The notes beneath the pieces were generated by a model. That model had not been told where the DNA came from. It was given only the letters and a program-made list of their open reading frames with translations, and did not search any database. From Halovivax gelatinilyticus (GTDB taxonomy: Archaea; Halobacteriota; Halobacteria; Halobacteriales; Natrialbaceae), in NCBI RefSeq assembly GCF_024300625.1, contig NZ_CP101322.1, forward strand, positions 943,992 to 1,007,991: DNA of 64,000 bases. The letters run 5' to 3'. Shown here piece by piece: positions 8,539-18,181 of the stretch; position 1 is the first letter of the stretch, and each line of letters starts with the position of its first letter. The translations under genes and the position numbers were made by a program.

Positions 8539-9744
8539 TCAGTCGGCCCTGGAGTCGCCGCCCGTCGACCCCATCCGCAGGTCGACGTCACCGGTCCCGA
8601 TCTTGATCGGCTTGCCGACGATCACGTTCTCGATGACGCCCTGCAGCCGGTCGACCTCGCCGTGGATCGCGGCGTTTAACAGGTGGTTTACGGTCACCTC
8701 GAACGCCGCCCGGGCCAGTACCGACTCCTTCGATCCGGAGATGCCGTGCCGGCCGATCGCCTCGATCGTTCCCTCGTTCGTCATCATGTCGGCGACCAGC
8801 ATGAGGTGTCGAACGTTGACGTCGCCGAGACCCTGCTCGGCGAGCGCGTTGTACGTCTCCTCGATGATCGACTCGCGCGCGGCCTCGACGCCGAGGTTCC
8901 GGTATATCTCGTGGAGGTTGTTACACGTCGTCCGCGAGTCGTCGACCCCCTCGATCTCGAGGACGTCGCCAAAGGCCGACCCTTCGGTGTAGAGGACGAA
9001 CTCCTCGTCGGCGCCGGAGGGAGCGTCTTCTATCTCCTCGCGCCGAATGACGACGCGTGAGACGTCCTCGATTCCCTTGAACGTGATGTCGCGCAACTCC
9101 TCAACCAGCTGGAGCAAGTCGCGGTAGGACGGCTCTTCGGGGCCGAACTCGACCGTCGTCCCGTTCTGGACCGTCTTCACACCCAGGTGATCTTCGATCG
9201 TCTCGGCGACCTGCTCGGCCGTAATCGCCCGCTCTTCGAGCGTCTCGGAGTTGAGCGAGATGACGACGCGCATGTCCGCGACGTTCGTCGAGACGTCACC
9301 CAGCGCGAGGATCTTCGTCGCCTCGATCTTCCAGACCACCTCGTGGGCCATCTCCCGCTCGGTCGCGTACTCCGGTTCGAGGTAGACCGTCATCATCGGC
9401 GTGTCGGGGGTCTTCCTGGCGTCGACCAGTTCGATCAACCGGGGAAGCCCCTGCGTGACGTCCATCTCCGCGACGCCGGCGTAGTGGAACGTGTTCATCG
9501 TCATCTGCGTTCCCGGCTCGCCGATCGACTGGGCGGATACCGTACCGACGGGATCGAGCGGATCGACCCGCGAATCGAGATACTGGTTTTCGACCGCCCG
9601 GACGATCTCGTCGGCCTGTTCGACCGTCACGTCGCCGTTGTCTTCGATCGTCTCGTAGACCCGGTCTTTCAGCCGGCGAGGAAGATCTGTATCCTCGACG
9701 AGGGCCGCGACGTCGTCCGAGACGTCGAATTCCTGGACCATCAT
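8539..9744 (-). CDS. rpoA2: DNA-directed RNA polymerase subunit A''
   Basis: C-terminal part of the split largest subunit, 401 residues, equivalent to the end of bacterial beta'. It carries the trigger loop and its flanks: [20 protein letters not shown] and [20 protein letters not shown] (about residues 68-107), then the jaw and clamp regions, ending with [17 protein letters not shown] 9742-9744 overlaps the stop of rpoA1 by 4 bases (ATGA), indicating translational coupling so that A' and A'' are made in equal amounts. Length is usual for haloarchaea. Confidence 0.97.
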   Translation of the reverse strand: MMVQEFDVSDDVAALVEDTDLPRRLKDRVYETIEDNGDVTVEQADEIVRAVENQYLDSRVDPLDPVGTVSAQSIGEPGTQMTMNTFHYAGVAEMDVTQGLPRLIELVDARKTPDTPMMTVYLEPEYATEREMAHEVVWKIEATKILALGDVSTNVADMRVVISLNSETLEERAITAEQVAETIEDHLGVKTVQNGTTVEFGPEEPSYRDLLQLVEELRDITFKGIEDVSRVVIRREEIEDAPSGADEEFVLYTEGSAFGDVLEIEGVDDSRTTCNNLHEIYRNLGVEAARESIIEETYNALAEQGLGDVNVRHLMLVADMMTNEGTIEAIGRHGISGSKESVLARAAFEVTVNHLLNAAIHGEVDRLQGVIENVIVGKPIKIGTGDVDLRMGSTGGDSRAD

Positions 9745-12695
9745 CGGTCCCCACCTCCGTCGGTGCGAACCGGACGTTCACTTTGCTCGGAGATGTTCGT
9801 CACCTGCGAGCGCTGCGGTTCGAGGAACGCCCGCTTTTCTTCCTCGTTCTCGAACTCGTCGTCTAAGATCGTGTCTGCGATCCCCTCGACGTCGATATCG
9901 TAGTCGAGTTCGGACGAGACCTTCACCGGCGAGGTGCCGTCTTCACCGTACTCGAACTGGACGATTCGATCGCCCGAGCTTCGGACGGTGCCGTCGTACT
10001 GGACCGACAGTTCCGACAGCGCGTTCATCAGCCGTCGGTGGAGGTACCCCGACTTCGAGGTTCGAACCGCCGTGTCGACCAGCCCTTCGCGGCCACCCAT
10101 CGCGTGGAAGAAGAACTCCTTCGGCGTGAGTCCGGTCGTGTAGGAGTTCTCGACGAAACCGTGGGCCTCCGCGGAGAGGTCGTTTGGCTTGTAGTGACTC
10201 AGTGTGCGGTGTTCGTACCCGCGGTTGATCCGCTCGCCTCTGACCGCCTGCTGGCCGACGCAGCCGGCCATCTGCGTGAGATTGAGAATCGACCCACGCG
10301 CACCGGATTCGGCCATGATGACCGCCGAGTTATCGTCACCGAACTGCTCTTCTGCGATCTTCCCGGCGTTGTCGCGGGCGCGTGAGAGTCGCTGCATGAT
10401 CTTCATCTCGAGCGTCTCGTCGATCGTCCGCCCCGGAAGGCTCTCTAAGTCGTCTCGCTCGTAGGCCTCGATCAGCTCGTTGACGCGATCGTAGGCCTCG
10501 TTGATCGTCTCTTCGATTTGGGTGCGCGATTCGACGTCGATCGTCTCGTCGTCGATCCCGATCGAGAAGCCAAAGTGCATGATCGTCCGCATCGCGAGCG
10601 TCGACAGTTCGTTGATGAATATGCGGGCGTCGACGGGACCGTACTCCTTGGTGATCGTGTCGACGACCTCACCGCCGAAACTGCCGACTTCGTTTTCGGC
10701 GATCGTCCCGGAGACGAGCTGTCCGTCCTCGATGAGGACGTCGCCGACGGTCCCCGAGAACTCGAGATCGAGGTCGTCCGGCAGGAGTTCAGAGAAGATG
10801 GTCCGGCCGGTCCAGTACTCTTCGCCGGCGTCATCGATGCCGTCGGCCTCGGGAAGCTCGTCGACTCGAGTCGCCCGGAGGAGATCGAGCGCCTGCGTCT
10901 CGTTGAACTGCGGGTTGTCGTGCGTGAGTAGATACGTTCCCGAGATGTGGTCCTGAATCGCACCGATGATGTTGCCGCCGAATCGCGGGCTCAGGATCTG
11001 CTCTTGAACGCGCATGAGAACGCGCGCCTCGGCGCGAGCTTCCTCGTTCTGGAGGGCGTGCATGTTCATCTCGTCACCGTCGAAGTCCGCGTTGTACGGC
11101 GGACAGACGACGGTATTCAGCCGGAACGTCTTGTACGGCATGACGACGACCTCGTGGGCCATGATCGACATGCGGTGCAGCGACGGCTGCCGGTTGAAGA
11201 TGACGATGTCGCCGTCGACCAGGTGCCGGTTGACCTCCCAGCCGGGACCGACGGTCTGTACGCCCTCTTCTTCGGCCTGCTCGGTCATGCCGGCCAGCGC
11301 CTCGGCGTTCTTCTCGGTGACCTTCAGCCGGCGACCGTCGGGTCGGCGGACGTAGTTCGCACCGGGGTGGGCGTTCGGCCCGTTCGCGACGTACTGGCGA
11401 GCTTCCTCGACGTTTCGCTCGGTGACGAGCATCGTCTGCGTCATCTCCTTGGCCACGCGGTCGGGCACGCCGACTTCGTTCAGGCTGAGCGTCGGGTCCG
11501 GCGAGATGACGGTTCGCGCGGAGAAGTTGACGCGCTTTCCCGAAAGCGAGCCACGGAACCGACCCTCCTTGCCCTTGAGCCGCTGGGAGAGAGTCTTGAG
11601 TGGACGACCGGAGCGGTGACGCGCCGGCGGCGTCCCGCTGATCTCGTTGTCCATGAACGTCGTGACGTGATACTGCAACAGCTCCCAGAGGTCCTCGATG
11701 ATCAGCTGGGGTGCACCGGCCTCGCGGTTCTCCATGAACCGCTGGTTGATCCGGATGATGTCGACCAGCTTGTGCGTGAGGTCGTCTTCCGATCGCTGGC
11801 CGTTGTCGAGCGTAATCGACGGTCGCGCCGTCACCGGCGGGACTGGCAAGACGGTGAGGATCATCCACTCCGGACGCGAACGCTCCGAGTCGATGCCGAG
11901 CACCTCGATGTCCTCGTCCGGAATCGCCTCGAACCAGTCGCGGATGTCACTCGGCATCAACTTGTTCGTGTCCTCGTCGGTGAGGTCGATGCCGAGAGCC
12001 TTCTCGATCGCCTCTCGTTGCTCTTCGCGCGGTCGGAACGAGCCGGAGAGGATCTCGTTGATCCGGGTGAGGTCGATTTCCGTCTTCTCGGCGAGCTGAT
12101 CTGGCGTCGTTCGCTCGATTCCTTCCTCCTCGTTGCCCTGCATCGCGCCGGCGATGCGCTGGGAGTACTCGCTCGCGAGCACCTCCTGGACCTCGTAGTA
12201 CGTCGTCGGCTTCTCGTGTTCGATGTCGTACTGGATCTCGGCGCAGAACGGACAGCGATCTTTCTTTCGCGCCTGACGAATCGCCGCCTTCGTGACGTCG
12301 TTCAGATCGCGACCGAGCTTTCTCGACTGGTCGATCTGTTCGCGGAACTCGTCGCGCTCGTCTTCGGTGAGCAGTAGCTTCGAACACTCGCGGCACGTGC
12401 CCCGGAGCAGCCGACGGATGAGCTTCGTAAAGCCGACGTGGATGACGGGTGCGGCCAGCTCGATGTGGCCGAAGTGACCGTTACACGATCCGGAGTGCTT
12501 GCCGCAGGTCTTACACTCGAGGCCGGGGTCGATGACGCCCAGTCGCGGGTCCATCAACCCCATGTCGATTGGGAAGCCGTCGTCGTCGTAGGTGTCGGCC
12601 GTGATGATCTTCGTCGCGCTCATGTCCCGGTACTCCTCGGGCTCCATCAGCCCGAAGTCGATCGATCCGATCTCCTTTGGTGTGCTCTGTCGCAT
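9741..12695 (-). CDS. rpoA1: DNA-directed RNA polymerase subunit A'
   Basis: N-terminal part of the split largest subunit, 984 residues. It contains the clamp zinc site ([17 protein letters not shown], about residues 61-77), a second zinc motif (CREC and CPFC, about 107-150), the lid and rudder regions, and the catalytic Mg-binding motif [12 protein letters not shown]. The bridge-helix region lies near the C-terminus ([20 protein letters not shown]). It follows rpoB1 by 2 bases and overlaps rpoA2. Length is typical for haloarchaea. Confidence 0.98.
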   Translation of the reverse strand: MRQSTPKEIGSIDFGLMEPEEYRDMSATKIITADTYDDDGFPIDMGLMDPRLGVIDPGLECKTCGKHSGSCNGHFGHIELAAPVIHVGFTKLIRRLLRGTCRECSKLLLTEDERDEFREQIDQSRKLGRDLNDVTKAAIRQARKKDRCPFCAEIQYDIEHEKPTTYYEVQEVLASEYSQRIAGAMQGNEEEGIERTTPDQLAEKTEIDLTRINEILSGSFRPREEQREAIEKALGIDLTDEDTNKLMPSDIRDWFEAIPDEDIEVLGIDSERSRPEWMILTVLPVPPVTARPSITLDNGQRSEDDLTHKLVDIIRINQRFMENREAGAPQLIIEDLWELLQYHVTTFMDNEISGTPPARHRSGRPLKTLSQRLKGKEGRFRGSLSGKRVNFSARTVISPDPTLSLNEVGVPDRVAKEMTQTMLVTERNVEEARQYVANGPNAHPGANYVRRPDGRRLKVTEKNAEALAGMTEQAEEEGVQTVGPGWEVNRHLVDGDIVIFNRQPSLHRMSIMAHEVVVMPYKTFRLNTVVCPPYNADFDGDEMNMHALQNEEARAEARVLMRVQEQILSPRFGGNIIGAIQDHISGTYLLTHDNPQFNETQALDLLRATRVDELPEADGIDDAGEEYWTGRTIFSELLPDDLDLEFSGTVGDVLIEDGQLVSGTIAENEVGSFGGEVVDTITKEYGPVDARIFINELSTLAMRTIMHFGFSIGIDDETIDVESRTQIEETINEAYDRVNELIEAYERDDLESLPGRTIDETLEMKIMQRLSRARDNAGKIAEEQFGDDNSAVIMAESGARGSILNLTQMAGCVGQQAVRGERINRGYEHRTLSHYKPNDLSAEAHGFVENSYTTGLTPKEFFFHAMGGREGLVDTAVRTSKSGYLHRRLMNALSELSVQYDGTVRSSGDRIVQFEYGEDGTSPVKVSSELDYDIDVEGIADTILDDEFENEEEKRAFLEPQRSQVTNISEQSERPVRTDGGGDR

Positions 12696-12697
12696 GA

Positions 12698-14527
12698 TTA
12701 GATAGCGTCCTCCAGTTCGAGCCGCGGCGCGATTCCGAGCGCCTTCATCTCGTCGAGCAAGAGCTTGAACGCGTAGCTCATCTCGATCTCGTGGATGTCC
12801 GTTTCCTCGCCGCAGTTCGGGCAGTACACCCGGCGTTGATCGATGTTCTCGACCGCGCTCATGCCACAGGCCCCACAGACGTGGATGAACTCGCGGTCGG
12901 ATTCGTCGAGTAACCGTTCTTTGAGCGTCAGCGCTGCGCCGTGACCGATCAGCACCTCGCGCTCCATCTCACCGATCCGCAGACCACCCTCGCGGGCGCG
13001 CCCTTCCGTGGGCTGGCGGGTCAGCACCTGCACCGGCCCGCGCGATCGGGCGTGCAGTTTGTTCGAAACCATGTGATAGAGCTTCTGGTAGAAGATGACG
13101 CCGACGAAGATCTCGGCCTCGATCTTCTCGCCGGTGACGCCCGAGTACATGACCTCCTTGCCCGCGGAGTTGAACCCGGACTCCTCCAGGCCGTCGCGAA
13201 GCTCGTCTTCGTCCTCGCCGAGGAACGGCGTGCCGTCGACCCGGCGACCTTCCATCGAGCCGAGCTTTCCGCCGATCATCTCCAGGATGTGGCCGACGGT
13301 CATCCGCGAGGGGAGCGCGTGCGGATTGACGACGAGGTCGGGCACGACGCCCTCTTCGGTGAACGGCATGTCCTCCTGCGGGGCGAGGTGGCCGACGACC
13401 CCCTTCTGGCCGTGGCGACTCGCGAACTTGTCGCCGAGTTCCGGAATGCGCTCGTCGCGAACGGAAACCTTCGAGAGTTTCGAGCCGTCTTCGCCCTCCA
13501 TCAGCGTCACCGTGTCGACGACGCCCGATTCGCCGGATCGCATCGTCACGGACGTCTCGCGACGTTTCTGGGGCGAGAGTCCGCCCATATCGTCAGGCTC
13601 TTCGAGGAATCGCGGCGGGCTCGTCTTGCCGAGCAGGACCGAGTTCTCGTCGACGACCGTCTCGGGGTTGACCAGCCCGTCCTCGTCGAGGTGGGTGTAG
13701 GCTTCCTCGCCGCGTGCGCCGCGAACGTCCTGGGAAGGGATTTCGAATCGGTCTTCCTGTCCACCGGGATACCGTCGTTCTTCGCCCTCGTACGTTCGGA
13801 AGAAGTGCGAACGGGCGAGTGCACGCTCGACGCTCGCTTTGTTCATGACGAGCGCGTCCTCGATGTTGAACCCCTCGTAGCTCATGACGGCGACGACGAA
13901 GTTCTGGGCCGCCGGACGCCTGTCGAAGCCGATCTGTTCGGTCGTCTGGGTCTTGACCATCGAGAGCTGCGGGTAGTGAAGCAGGTGCTGGCGCGTGTCC
14001 GGTCGAATCCGATAGTTCGCACTCGGTAATCCCAGCGACTGCTTGACCATCCCCGCACCCATCGTAATCCGGGGCGAGGCGTTGTGTTCCGGATACGGGA
14101 TCATACCCGCACCGATCCCGAAGATCAGTTGTGGGTCGATCTCCAGGTGGGTGTGGTCTGCGGTCAGTTCGTCCTCGTCGACGGCGACGTAGATGTCCTC
14201 TTCTTCCTCGGCGTCGATGAACTCGATGTAGCCGTGGGCGACGAGGTCCTCGAAGTCGAGGTCGCCGGCTTCCAGCGCGTCGATCTCAGCCGGCGTGATG
14301 CGCGGCTCTCCGCCGTCGACGACGATGAGCGGTCGCCGGGCGCGTCCGGCGTCTGCGTTGACGATTACTTCGCGCGTGCGGTCTTTCACCGAGACGTTCA
14401 CCATCTCGCTGACGTCGCCGACGCGGCGAGCCTCGCGGATCTGTTCGGCTAGCTCGTTCGGGTCCGGGTGCGTGCCGACCAGCGACCCGTTAACGTACAC
14501 CTTCGCTTCTCGTTGTCCTGTTGCCAT
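12698..14527 (-). CDS. rpoB1: DNA-directed RNA polymerase subunit B'
   Basis: C-terminal half of the split second-largest subunit, 609 residues, equivalent to the hybrid-binding and wall/anchor regions of beta. Visible motifs are [34 protein letters not shown] (active-site loop), [17 protein letters not shown], and the C-terminal zinc site CGACGM with CPNCG. It begins one base after rpoB2 ends and is followed by rpoA1. The split position matches that of haloarchaea and some methanogens. Confidence 0.98.
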   Translation of the reverse strand: MATGQREAKVYVNGSLVGTHPDPNELAEQIREARRVGDVSEMVNVSVKDRTREVIVNADAGRARRPLIVVDGGEPRITPAEIDALEAGDLDFEDLVAHGYIEFIDAEEEEDIYVAVDEDELTADHTHLEIDPQLIFGIGAGMIPYPEHNASPRITMGAGMVKQSLGLPSANYRIRPDTRQHLLHYPQLSMVKTQTTEQIGFDRRPAAQNFVVAVMSYEGFNIEDALVMNKASVERALARSHFFRTYEGEERRYPGGQEDRFEIPSQDVRGARGEEAYTHLDEDGLVNPETVVDENSVLLGKTSPPRFLEEPDDMGGLSPQKRRETSVTMRSGESGVVDTVTLMEGEDGSKLSKVSVRDERIPELGDKFASRHGQKGVVGHLAPQEDMPFTEEGVVPDLVVNPHALPSRMTVGHILEMIGGKLGSMEGRRVDGTPFLGEDEDELRDGLEESGFNSAGKEVMYSGVTGEKIEAEIFVGVIFYQKLYHMVSNKLHARSRGPVQVLTRQPTEGRAREGGLRIGEMEREVLIGHGAALTLKERLLDESDREFIHVCGACGMSAVENIDQRRVYCPNCGEETDIHEIEMSYAFKLLLDEMKALGIAPRLELEDAI

Positions 14528-14528
14528 A

Positions 14529-16097
14529 TTAGTCGTCCGCCGGTGTTCGGTTGGCGTGTTCGAGGCCCGGAATACCCTCGACCCCCATCGACGCCAGTTC
14601 TCGTTTGAGTGCCTGTTCGTCCGCGACGTTCTGTGAGAGCTCCATCGCCTGTGCGAAGTTCTTGACCAGTCCGCAGTTGGGCCCCTCCGGCGTTTCCGAG
14701 GGACAGATGCGACCCCACTGCGTCGCGTGTAAGTCCCGGGCTTCGAAGTGTGGTTGGGACCGGGAGAGCGGCGAACGAAGCCGACGCAGGTGGCTCAGTA
14801 CGCCCATGTAGTCCGTTCGGTCGACCAGCTGACTCACGCCGGATCGACCGCCCACCCAGTTGCCCGTCGCGATCGGGTGCTCTAAGCGCTCGGTGAGCAC
14901 GTCCGATCGGACCACCGTGTTCACCGAGAGGTTCCGGTTTCGCATGTTAGCTCGCTCGAGCTGGTACTTCACGTCGCGTGCGAGTTTGTTGAGTGCCGTC
15001 CTGAAGAGGTCCTTCATCAGGTCGCCCGAGACTTTGAGACGCTTGTTCGCGTAGTGGTCCTTGTCGTCGGCCTCTCGGCGGCCGAGTGCGAGTTCGAAGC
15101 AGGCTTCGGCCATCCGACAGAGGTAGTGAGCCTTGTTCGTGCGAACGGCCTCCTCCTCGACGCCCTCTTCGTGGAGGTGAGGCAGGAGGTACCGATCGAT
15201 GACGTAGTTCGCCCGTTTTAACTGGTAGTTCTTGCCCTGTCCCGAGGCGACGCGCTTGCCGAGCGCCTCGATCGCCTCTTCTTCGGTCTGGACCTCGGCT
15301 TCCTCCAGATTTTCGAGCATGTACTTGACGATCTCGGGGTCGTTCGAGACCTTGTGGACGATCTCCTCGTCTGACTCGAGACCGAGCGCACGAACGAGCG
15401 TGACGAAGTTGATCGAACCCGAGACCGACGGGAACGAGACCTCGAGCAGCCCGTTTCTGGTACGCTCACAGAGGACGAGCGCGCGGTAGCCTCGACGCTG
15501 GGAGAATGTCTTCGCGACCTGGATATCGTCGCCGTACTTGGTGTCGTGCTCGGCGAGGATCTTATTCGGTGCGAGGTCTTCCGACGTCATCAACACGCGC
15601 TCGGAGCCGTTGACGATGAAGTAGCCGCCGGGGTCGGCCGGGTCTTCGCCGATCTCGATCAACTCCTCGTCGGTAAAGCCTGCGATGTTACACTTTTCGG
15701 AGCCGACCATGATCGGCATGCGGCCGATCTTCGTCTCGGTCTGGTCGACGACCCGCTCGTCGCCCTCCTCGCCCTTGACGATGGCCATCTCCATGAAGAC
15801 GGGCGCCGAGTACGTGATGTTTCGCAATCGCGCTTCCTGCGGGTAGAGCAGTTCCTCGCTGCCGTCCGCTTCACGCACGCGCGGAGTTACAACGCGAACG
15901 TCGCCGAGCTCGACGAAGACCGGCTCTTCGCCTTCCTTGTCGCCGATGTCGGTGTCGATCGTCTCCTTCTCGTCGACGACCTGTTGCATGCCGCGGTTGA
16001 GAAACGAGTTGAACGAGCGAAAGTGGTGTTCTGCGAGCCGATCCGCCGAGAAGTACTCCCGGGAGATCGTTCGTCGTGCCGTTCGGTCGACGCTCAT
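14529..16097 (-). CDS. rpoB2: DNA-directed RNA polymerase subunit B''
   Basis: N-terminal half of the split second-largest subunit, 522 residues, covering the protrusion, lobe and fork. Conserved segments include [40 protein letters not shown] and the fork motif [20 protein letters not shown] near the C-terminus. The gene starts one base after rpoH ends. The end sequence ANRTPADD is a short halophile-type tail. Length agrees with haloarchaeal B''. Confidence 0.98.
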   Translation of the reverse strand: MSVDRTARRTISREYFSADRLAEHHFRSFNSFLNRGMQQVVDEKETIDTDIGDKEGEEPVFVELGDVRVVTPRVREADGSEELLYPQEARLRNITYSAPVFMEMAIVKGEEGDERVVDQTETKIGRMPIMVGSEKCNIAGFTDEELIEIGEDPADPGGYFIVNGSERVLMTSEDLAPNKILAEHDTKYGDDIQVAKTFSQRRGYRALVLCERTRNGLLEVSFPSVSGSINFVTLVRALGLESDEEIVHKVSNDPEIVKYMLENLEEAEVQTEEEAIEALGKRVASGQGKNYQLKRANYVIDRYLLPHLHEEGVEEEAVRTNKAHYLCRMAEACFELALGRREADDKDHYANKRLKVSGDLMKDLFRTALNKLARDVKYQLERANMRNRNLSVNTVVRSDVLTERLEHPIATGNWVGGRSGVSQLVDRTDYMGVLSHLRRLRSPLSRSQPHFEARDLHATQWGRICPSETPEGPNCGLVKNFAQAMELSQNVADEQALKRELASMGVEGIPGLEHANRTPADD

Positions 16098-16098
16098 A

Positions 16099-16326
16099 TC
16101 AGTCCACCACCAGTCGATAGACGACTGCCTGGTCGGTCGTGCGCGAGTCGCGAACGATCTCGATCACGTCGCCGATCTCCGCGTCGTCGGGGAGCGCGGG
16201 ATCGGTCCGCTTGATCTTTGGTAAGTCGGTTCGGTCGATGTCGTACTCGTCGAGCACCGTCTCGATCGTCGACTCATCGAGGACGGAGTGCTCTGGAACG
16301 AGCGTGTGATTTGTTACGTCTACCAT
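16099..16326 (-). CDS. rpoH: DNA-directed RNA polymerase subunit H
   Basis: The 75-residue archaeal H subunit (homologue of the C-terminal domain of eukaryotic Rpb5). Motifs are [12 protein letters not shown] at residues 7-18, [20 protein letters not shown] and the tail [12 protein letters not shown]. It is the first gene of the polymerase operon. The mRNA leader is likely about 60 nt, judged from the TATA-like element at 16405-16417. Confidence 0.96.
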   Translation of the reverse strand: MVDVTNHTLVPEHSVLDESTIETVLDEYDIDRTDLPKIKRTDPALPDDAEIGDVIEIVRDSRTTDQAVVYRLVVD

Positions 16327-16404
16327 GTATGGGTCAGGGGCTGGCTGTCAGCTATCGGGAGAGAAGTGGCTGTCACGAGATACTACAGTCAGGTATCGGC
16401 CCCG

Positions 16405-16417
16405 GGCATTTAAGAAT
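16405..16417 (-). promoter_or_regulatory. Probable promoter of the RNA polymerase operon
   Basis: The minus strand reads AATTCTTAAATGC, a TATA-like element about 85 bases before the rpoH start, giving a leader of about 55-65 nt. A second A/T-rich element (GTATATATCC, plus strand 16502-16511) further upstream could be an alternative distal promoter. Confidence 0.45.
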
Positions 16418-16667
16418 TACTACCTGGATCGAAGGGCACCGCAGCTATCCGTTCGGGCAGGCCGAACGTGGAGGGCGTCACAGGAGAGGGTACCGGGCGG
16501 TCGTATATATCCTTTTGGGAGATCCGAGTCCGGTGAAAAAGCTCTCGACCGGGTGATGACGCCGCGTGCGTTCGTTTTCGCGTATCCGTCATTTTCGACA
16601 AAAGTGCGGTACCCGACGACGAAACGTGTCGCGGTTTCGCCTACCACACCGCCGTCGATTGGAAAGC

Positions 16668-16675
16668 CTTATACA
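16668..16675 (+). promoter_or_regulatory. Promoter TATA-like box of tRNA-Asp
   Basis: CTTATACA lies about 27-34 bases before the mature 5' end of tRNA-Asp. It is the clearest TATA element in the interval and has the expected position. Confidence 0.6.
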
Positions 16676-16701
16676 TCCATCCCGGATACCAAAGAGTGCA
16701 G

Positions 16702-16774
16702 GCCCGGGTGGTGTAGTGGCCCATCATACGACCCTGTCACGGTCGTGACGCGGGTTCAAATCCCGCCTCGGGCG
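16702..16774 (+). tRNA. tRNA-Asp (anticodon GTC)
   Basis: Full cloverleaf of 73 nt without intron and without encoded CCA. The acceptor stem GCCCGGG pairs with CTCGGGC with one G-U pair; the anticodon stem CGACC/GGTCG closes loop CTGTCAC with anticodon GTC; the T arm is GCGGG-TTCAAAT-CCCGC (16750-16766); the discriminator base is G at 16774. A nuclease gene follows 220 bases downstream. Confidence 0.97.
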
Positions 16775-16776
16775 CT

Positions 16777-16838
16777 TCTTCGATTTCTACTCCATGAGCG
16801 ACCGGCGTAGCCGTGTCGCGAACACCCGAAATCGAAGA
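16777..16838. repeat. Perfect 11-bp inverted repeat just after tRNA-Asp
   Basis: TCTTCGATTTC at 16777-16787 is exactly complementary to GAAATCGAAGA at 16828-16838, with a 40-base loop that itself contains GC-rich complementary bits. It starts 3 bases after the tRNA. It could be a tRNA-precursor processing stem or terminator, or the left end of a small mobile element. Confidence 0.6.
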
Positions 16839-16849
16839 GCGGCGAACTA

Positions 16850-16859
16850 GGGATTTGAA
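16850..16859 (-). repeat. Inverted 10-base copy of the tRNA-Asp T arm
   Basis: GGGATTTGAA is the exact reverse complement of TTCAAATCCC in the T loop and stem of tRNA-Asp (16755-16764). Ten bases can match by chance, but T-arm sequence near a tRNA gene is a usual trace of integration or tRNA duplication. The phrase TGAGCGAACGAAGTGAGCG follows at 16869-16887. Confidence 0.4.
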
Positions 16860-16994
16860 TTACGGAACTGAGCGAACGAAGTGAGCGTAGTTCAGGTGGT
16901 CATTTCCCGCCTCGAAAGTCAGTTCCACGAACAACTTCGACGACAACCGGGTGGGTCATGGTTCAAATACAAAGACGAGACAGCAACCGGTACG

Positions 16995-17420
16995 ATGAAT
17001 TCAAAACAGGTCGGGGACGTCACGGAGGTTCGCATTCTAGCCCGATTGATCGCAACGGGTTACTCGGTCGCGATCCCGTACGGAGACAACGATCCATACG
17101 ATTTACTCGTCGATACGGGATCGTCGATTTTGAAGGTACAGTGTAAGACAGGATGGGTAGAAGGCGAGGTAATACGATTCAAAACCGCGAGTAAGACGAC
17201 TTGCGACGGTCAAGTGACGATGGTTGACTACGGCGACAAAATCGATGCATTCGCCGTGTACTGTGAGAGTGAAAACAAGTACTACTGGGTTCCCATTGAC
17301 GATGCCGGCGCGAAGAGTACCTACCTCCGGCTCGCTGAGCCAGCGATCGACCATCCGAGCGTAAACAGAGCCAGTGAGTACACGTTCTCCAGTCAGCTCC
17401 CATCGATCGGGCCCGAATAA
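16995..17420 (+). CDS. PD-(D/E)XK nuclease-like protein (group I intron-associated endonuclease family)
   Basis: A protein of 141 residues from ATG 16995 (MNSKQVGDVTEVRILARL). The layout matches PDDEXK_5, originally described for group I intron endonucleases: a GDVTE helix (E11), then GDNDPYDLLVDTG with the conserved Asp, a short hairpin, and ILKVQCKTGW with Q-x-K in place of E-x-K. Later strands include VTMVDYGDKIDAFAVYC. Such proteins cleave or nick DNA, but many stand-alone archaeal copies are uncharacterised. A longer in-frame start (GTG 16881) would add residues encoded by the repetitive post-tRNA sequence and is unlikely. Codon use is visibly less G/C-biased than neighbours, suggesting transfer. 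No integrase lies nearby. Confidence 0.8.
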   Translation: MNSKQVGDVTEVRILARLIATGYSVAIPYGDNDPYDLLVDTGSSILKVQCKTGWVEGEVIRFKTASKTTCDGQVTMVDYGDKIDAFAVYCESENKYYWVPIDDAGAKSTYLRLAEPAIDHPSVNRASEYTFSSQLPSIGPE

Positions 17421-17460
17421 TTCGTTGGCTGCACCGTCGTATGAATCGCATTCGACACCC

Positions 17461-17470
17461 ATATATTTTT
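17461..17470 (+). promoter_or_regulatory. Promoter TATA-like box of the 17497 membrane protein
   Basis: ATATATTTTT lies 27-36 bases before ATG 17497, fitting a leaderless or near-leaderless mRNA. Confidence 0.6.
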
Positions 17471-17496
17471 TATCCAAGGGCCCGGAATATACGCCG

Positions 17497-17955
17497 ATGG
17501 CTGACGTTTTCCGGTCGGATAATTCGTGGCCAAAGTGGAAGCAGTTTCAACTGACATATGTGGTCATTGGTACGGCTCACGCAATCGCCGTGCTCTGGGT
17601 TCATAGCTACATTCGCGGTGGCCAGTTCGTCAGAGAGATGGTGGATGCACTCACTTCGTCGTCCGCAATGCTCGTTGTCTACCTCGTCATCGGACTGGGG
17701 ATCGTCGGCTACGCACTCGCACTGACGGTGATCCGACATCACCTTGTGCTCCCTGCAAGCGTCACAACCCTCGCATATGGGTATGCGAGTTACACTAGTT
17801 GGCAATCTTTCTCCGCCGCCCGGGAAGCTAGCGTACAACCGCTGTTAACCTGGCGCACCGACGACATCTATGTATTCGCCTGGTTCATCCCGCTGGCAGG
17901 GATACTACTCTTGAGCTATGTCGAACTACGTGTGAGAGAACTGCTCGCTGAATAG
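17497..17955 (+). CDS. Small multi-pass membrane protein of unknown function
   Basis: A 152-residue protein with about four hydrophobic segments (approximately residues 18-37, 55-78, 80-98 and 124-145) separated by short polar loops, with no family motif I recognise. The ATG at 17497 is fixed by the strong TATA element at 17461-17470. Base composition resembles the adjacent nuclease gene more than the ribosomal or polymerase genes. It may belong to the same acquired segment, but the separate promoter argues against an operon. Confidence 0.7.
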   Translation: MADVFRSDNSWPKWKQFQLTYVVIGTAHAIAVLWVHSYIRGGQFVREMVDALTSSSAMLVVYLVIGLGIVGYALALTVIRHHLVLPASVTTLAYGYASYTSWQSFSAAREASVQPLLTWRTDDIYVFAWFIPLAGILLLSYVELRVRELLAE

Positions 17956-18129
17956 GGAGACCACTCTACTGTCTCCCGGGACGATTCGGCAATCGGTCTC
18001 CGACCAAGCAGTCACTAACTGAGTCCAGTAAGAGAAGGACGCGATCCAACATCTGCAGGATCACAGCGTGACGTCACCGACAGAAAATTCAGTGAAAACC
18101 TAGCTACTTAGACGAGTAACACCCGGCCC

Positions 18130-18141
18130 CTAATATATTAG
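18130..18141 (+). promoter_or_regulatory. Palindromic TATA element of the 18182 regulator
   Basis: CTAATATATTAG is a perfect 12-base palindrome containing a TATA core. It lies about 41-52 bases before ATG 18182, giving a leader of about 15-25 nt. A symmetrical element at the promoter could also be bound by a dimeric regulator. Confidence 0.5.
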
Positions 18142-18181
18142 TCACTCCGGGACCTCGTGTCGGACCGATACCACTCTCGCC

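Noticed and set aside
16761-16914. Direct repeat TCCCGCCTCG in tRNA-Asp (16761-16770) and at 16905-16914 as an attachment-site pair
   Set aside because: Only 10 bases, it brackets no gene and there is no integrase; kept only as minor support for the tRNA-linked element.
16881-16994. GTG 16881 as the start of the PD-(D/E)XK protein
   Set aside because: The added 38 residues come from the repetitive post-tRNA sequence and lack similarity to the family; ATG 16995 begins the conserved domain.
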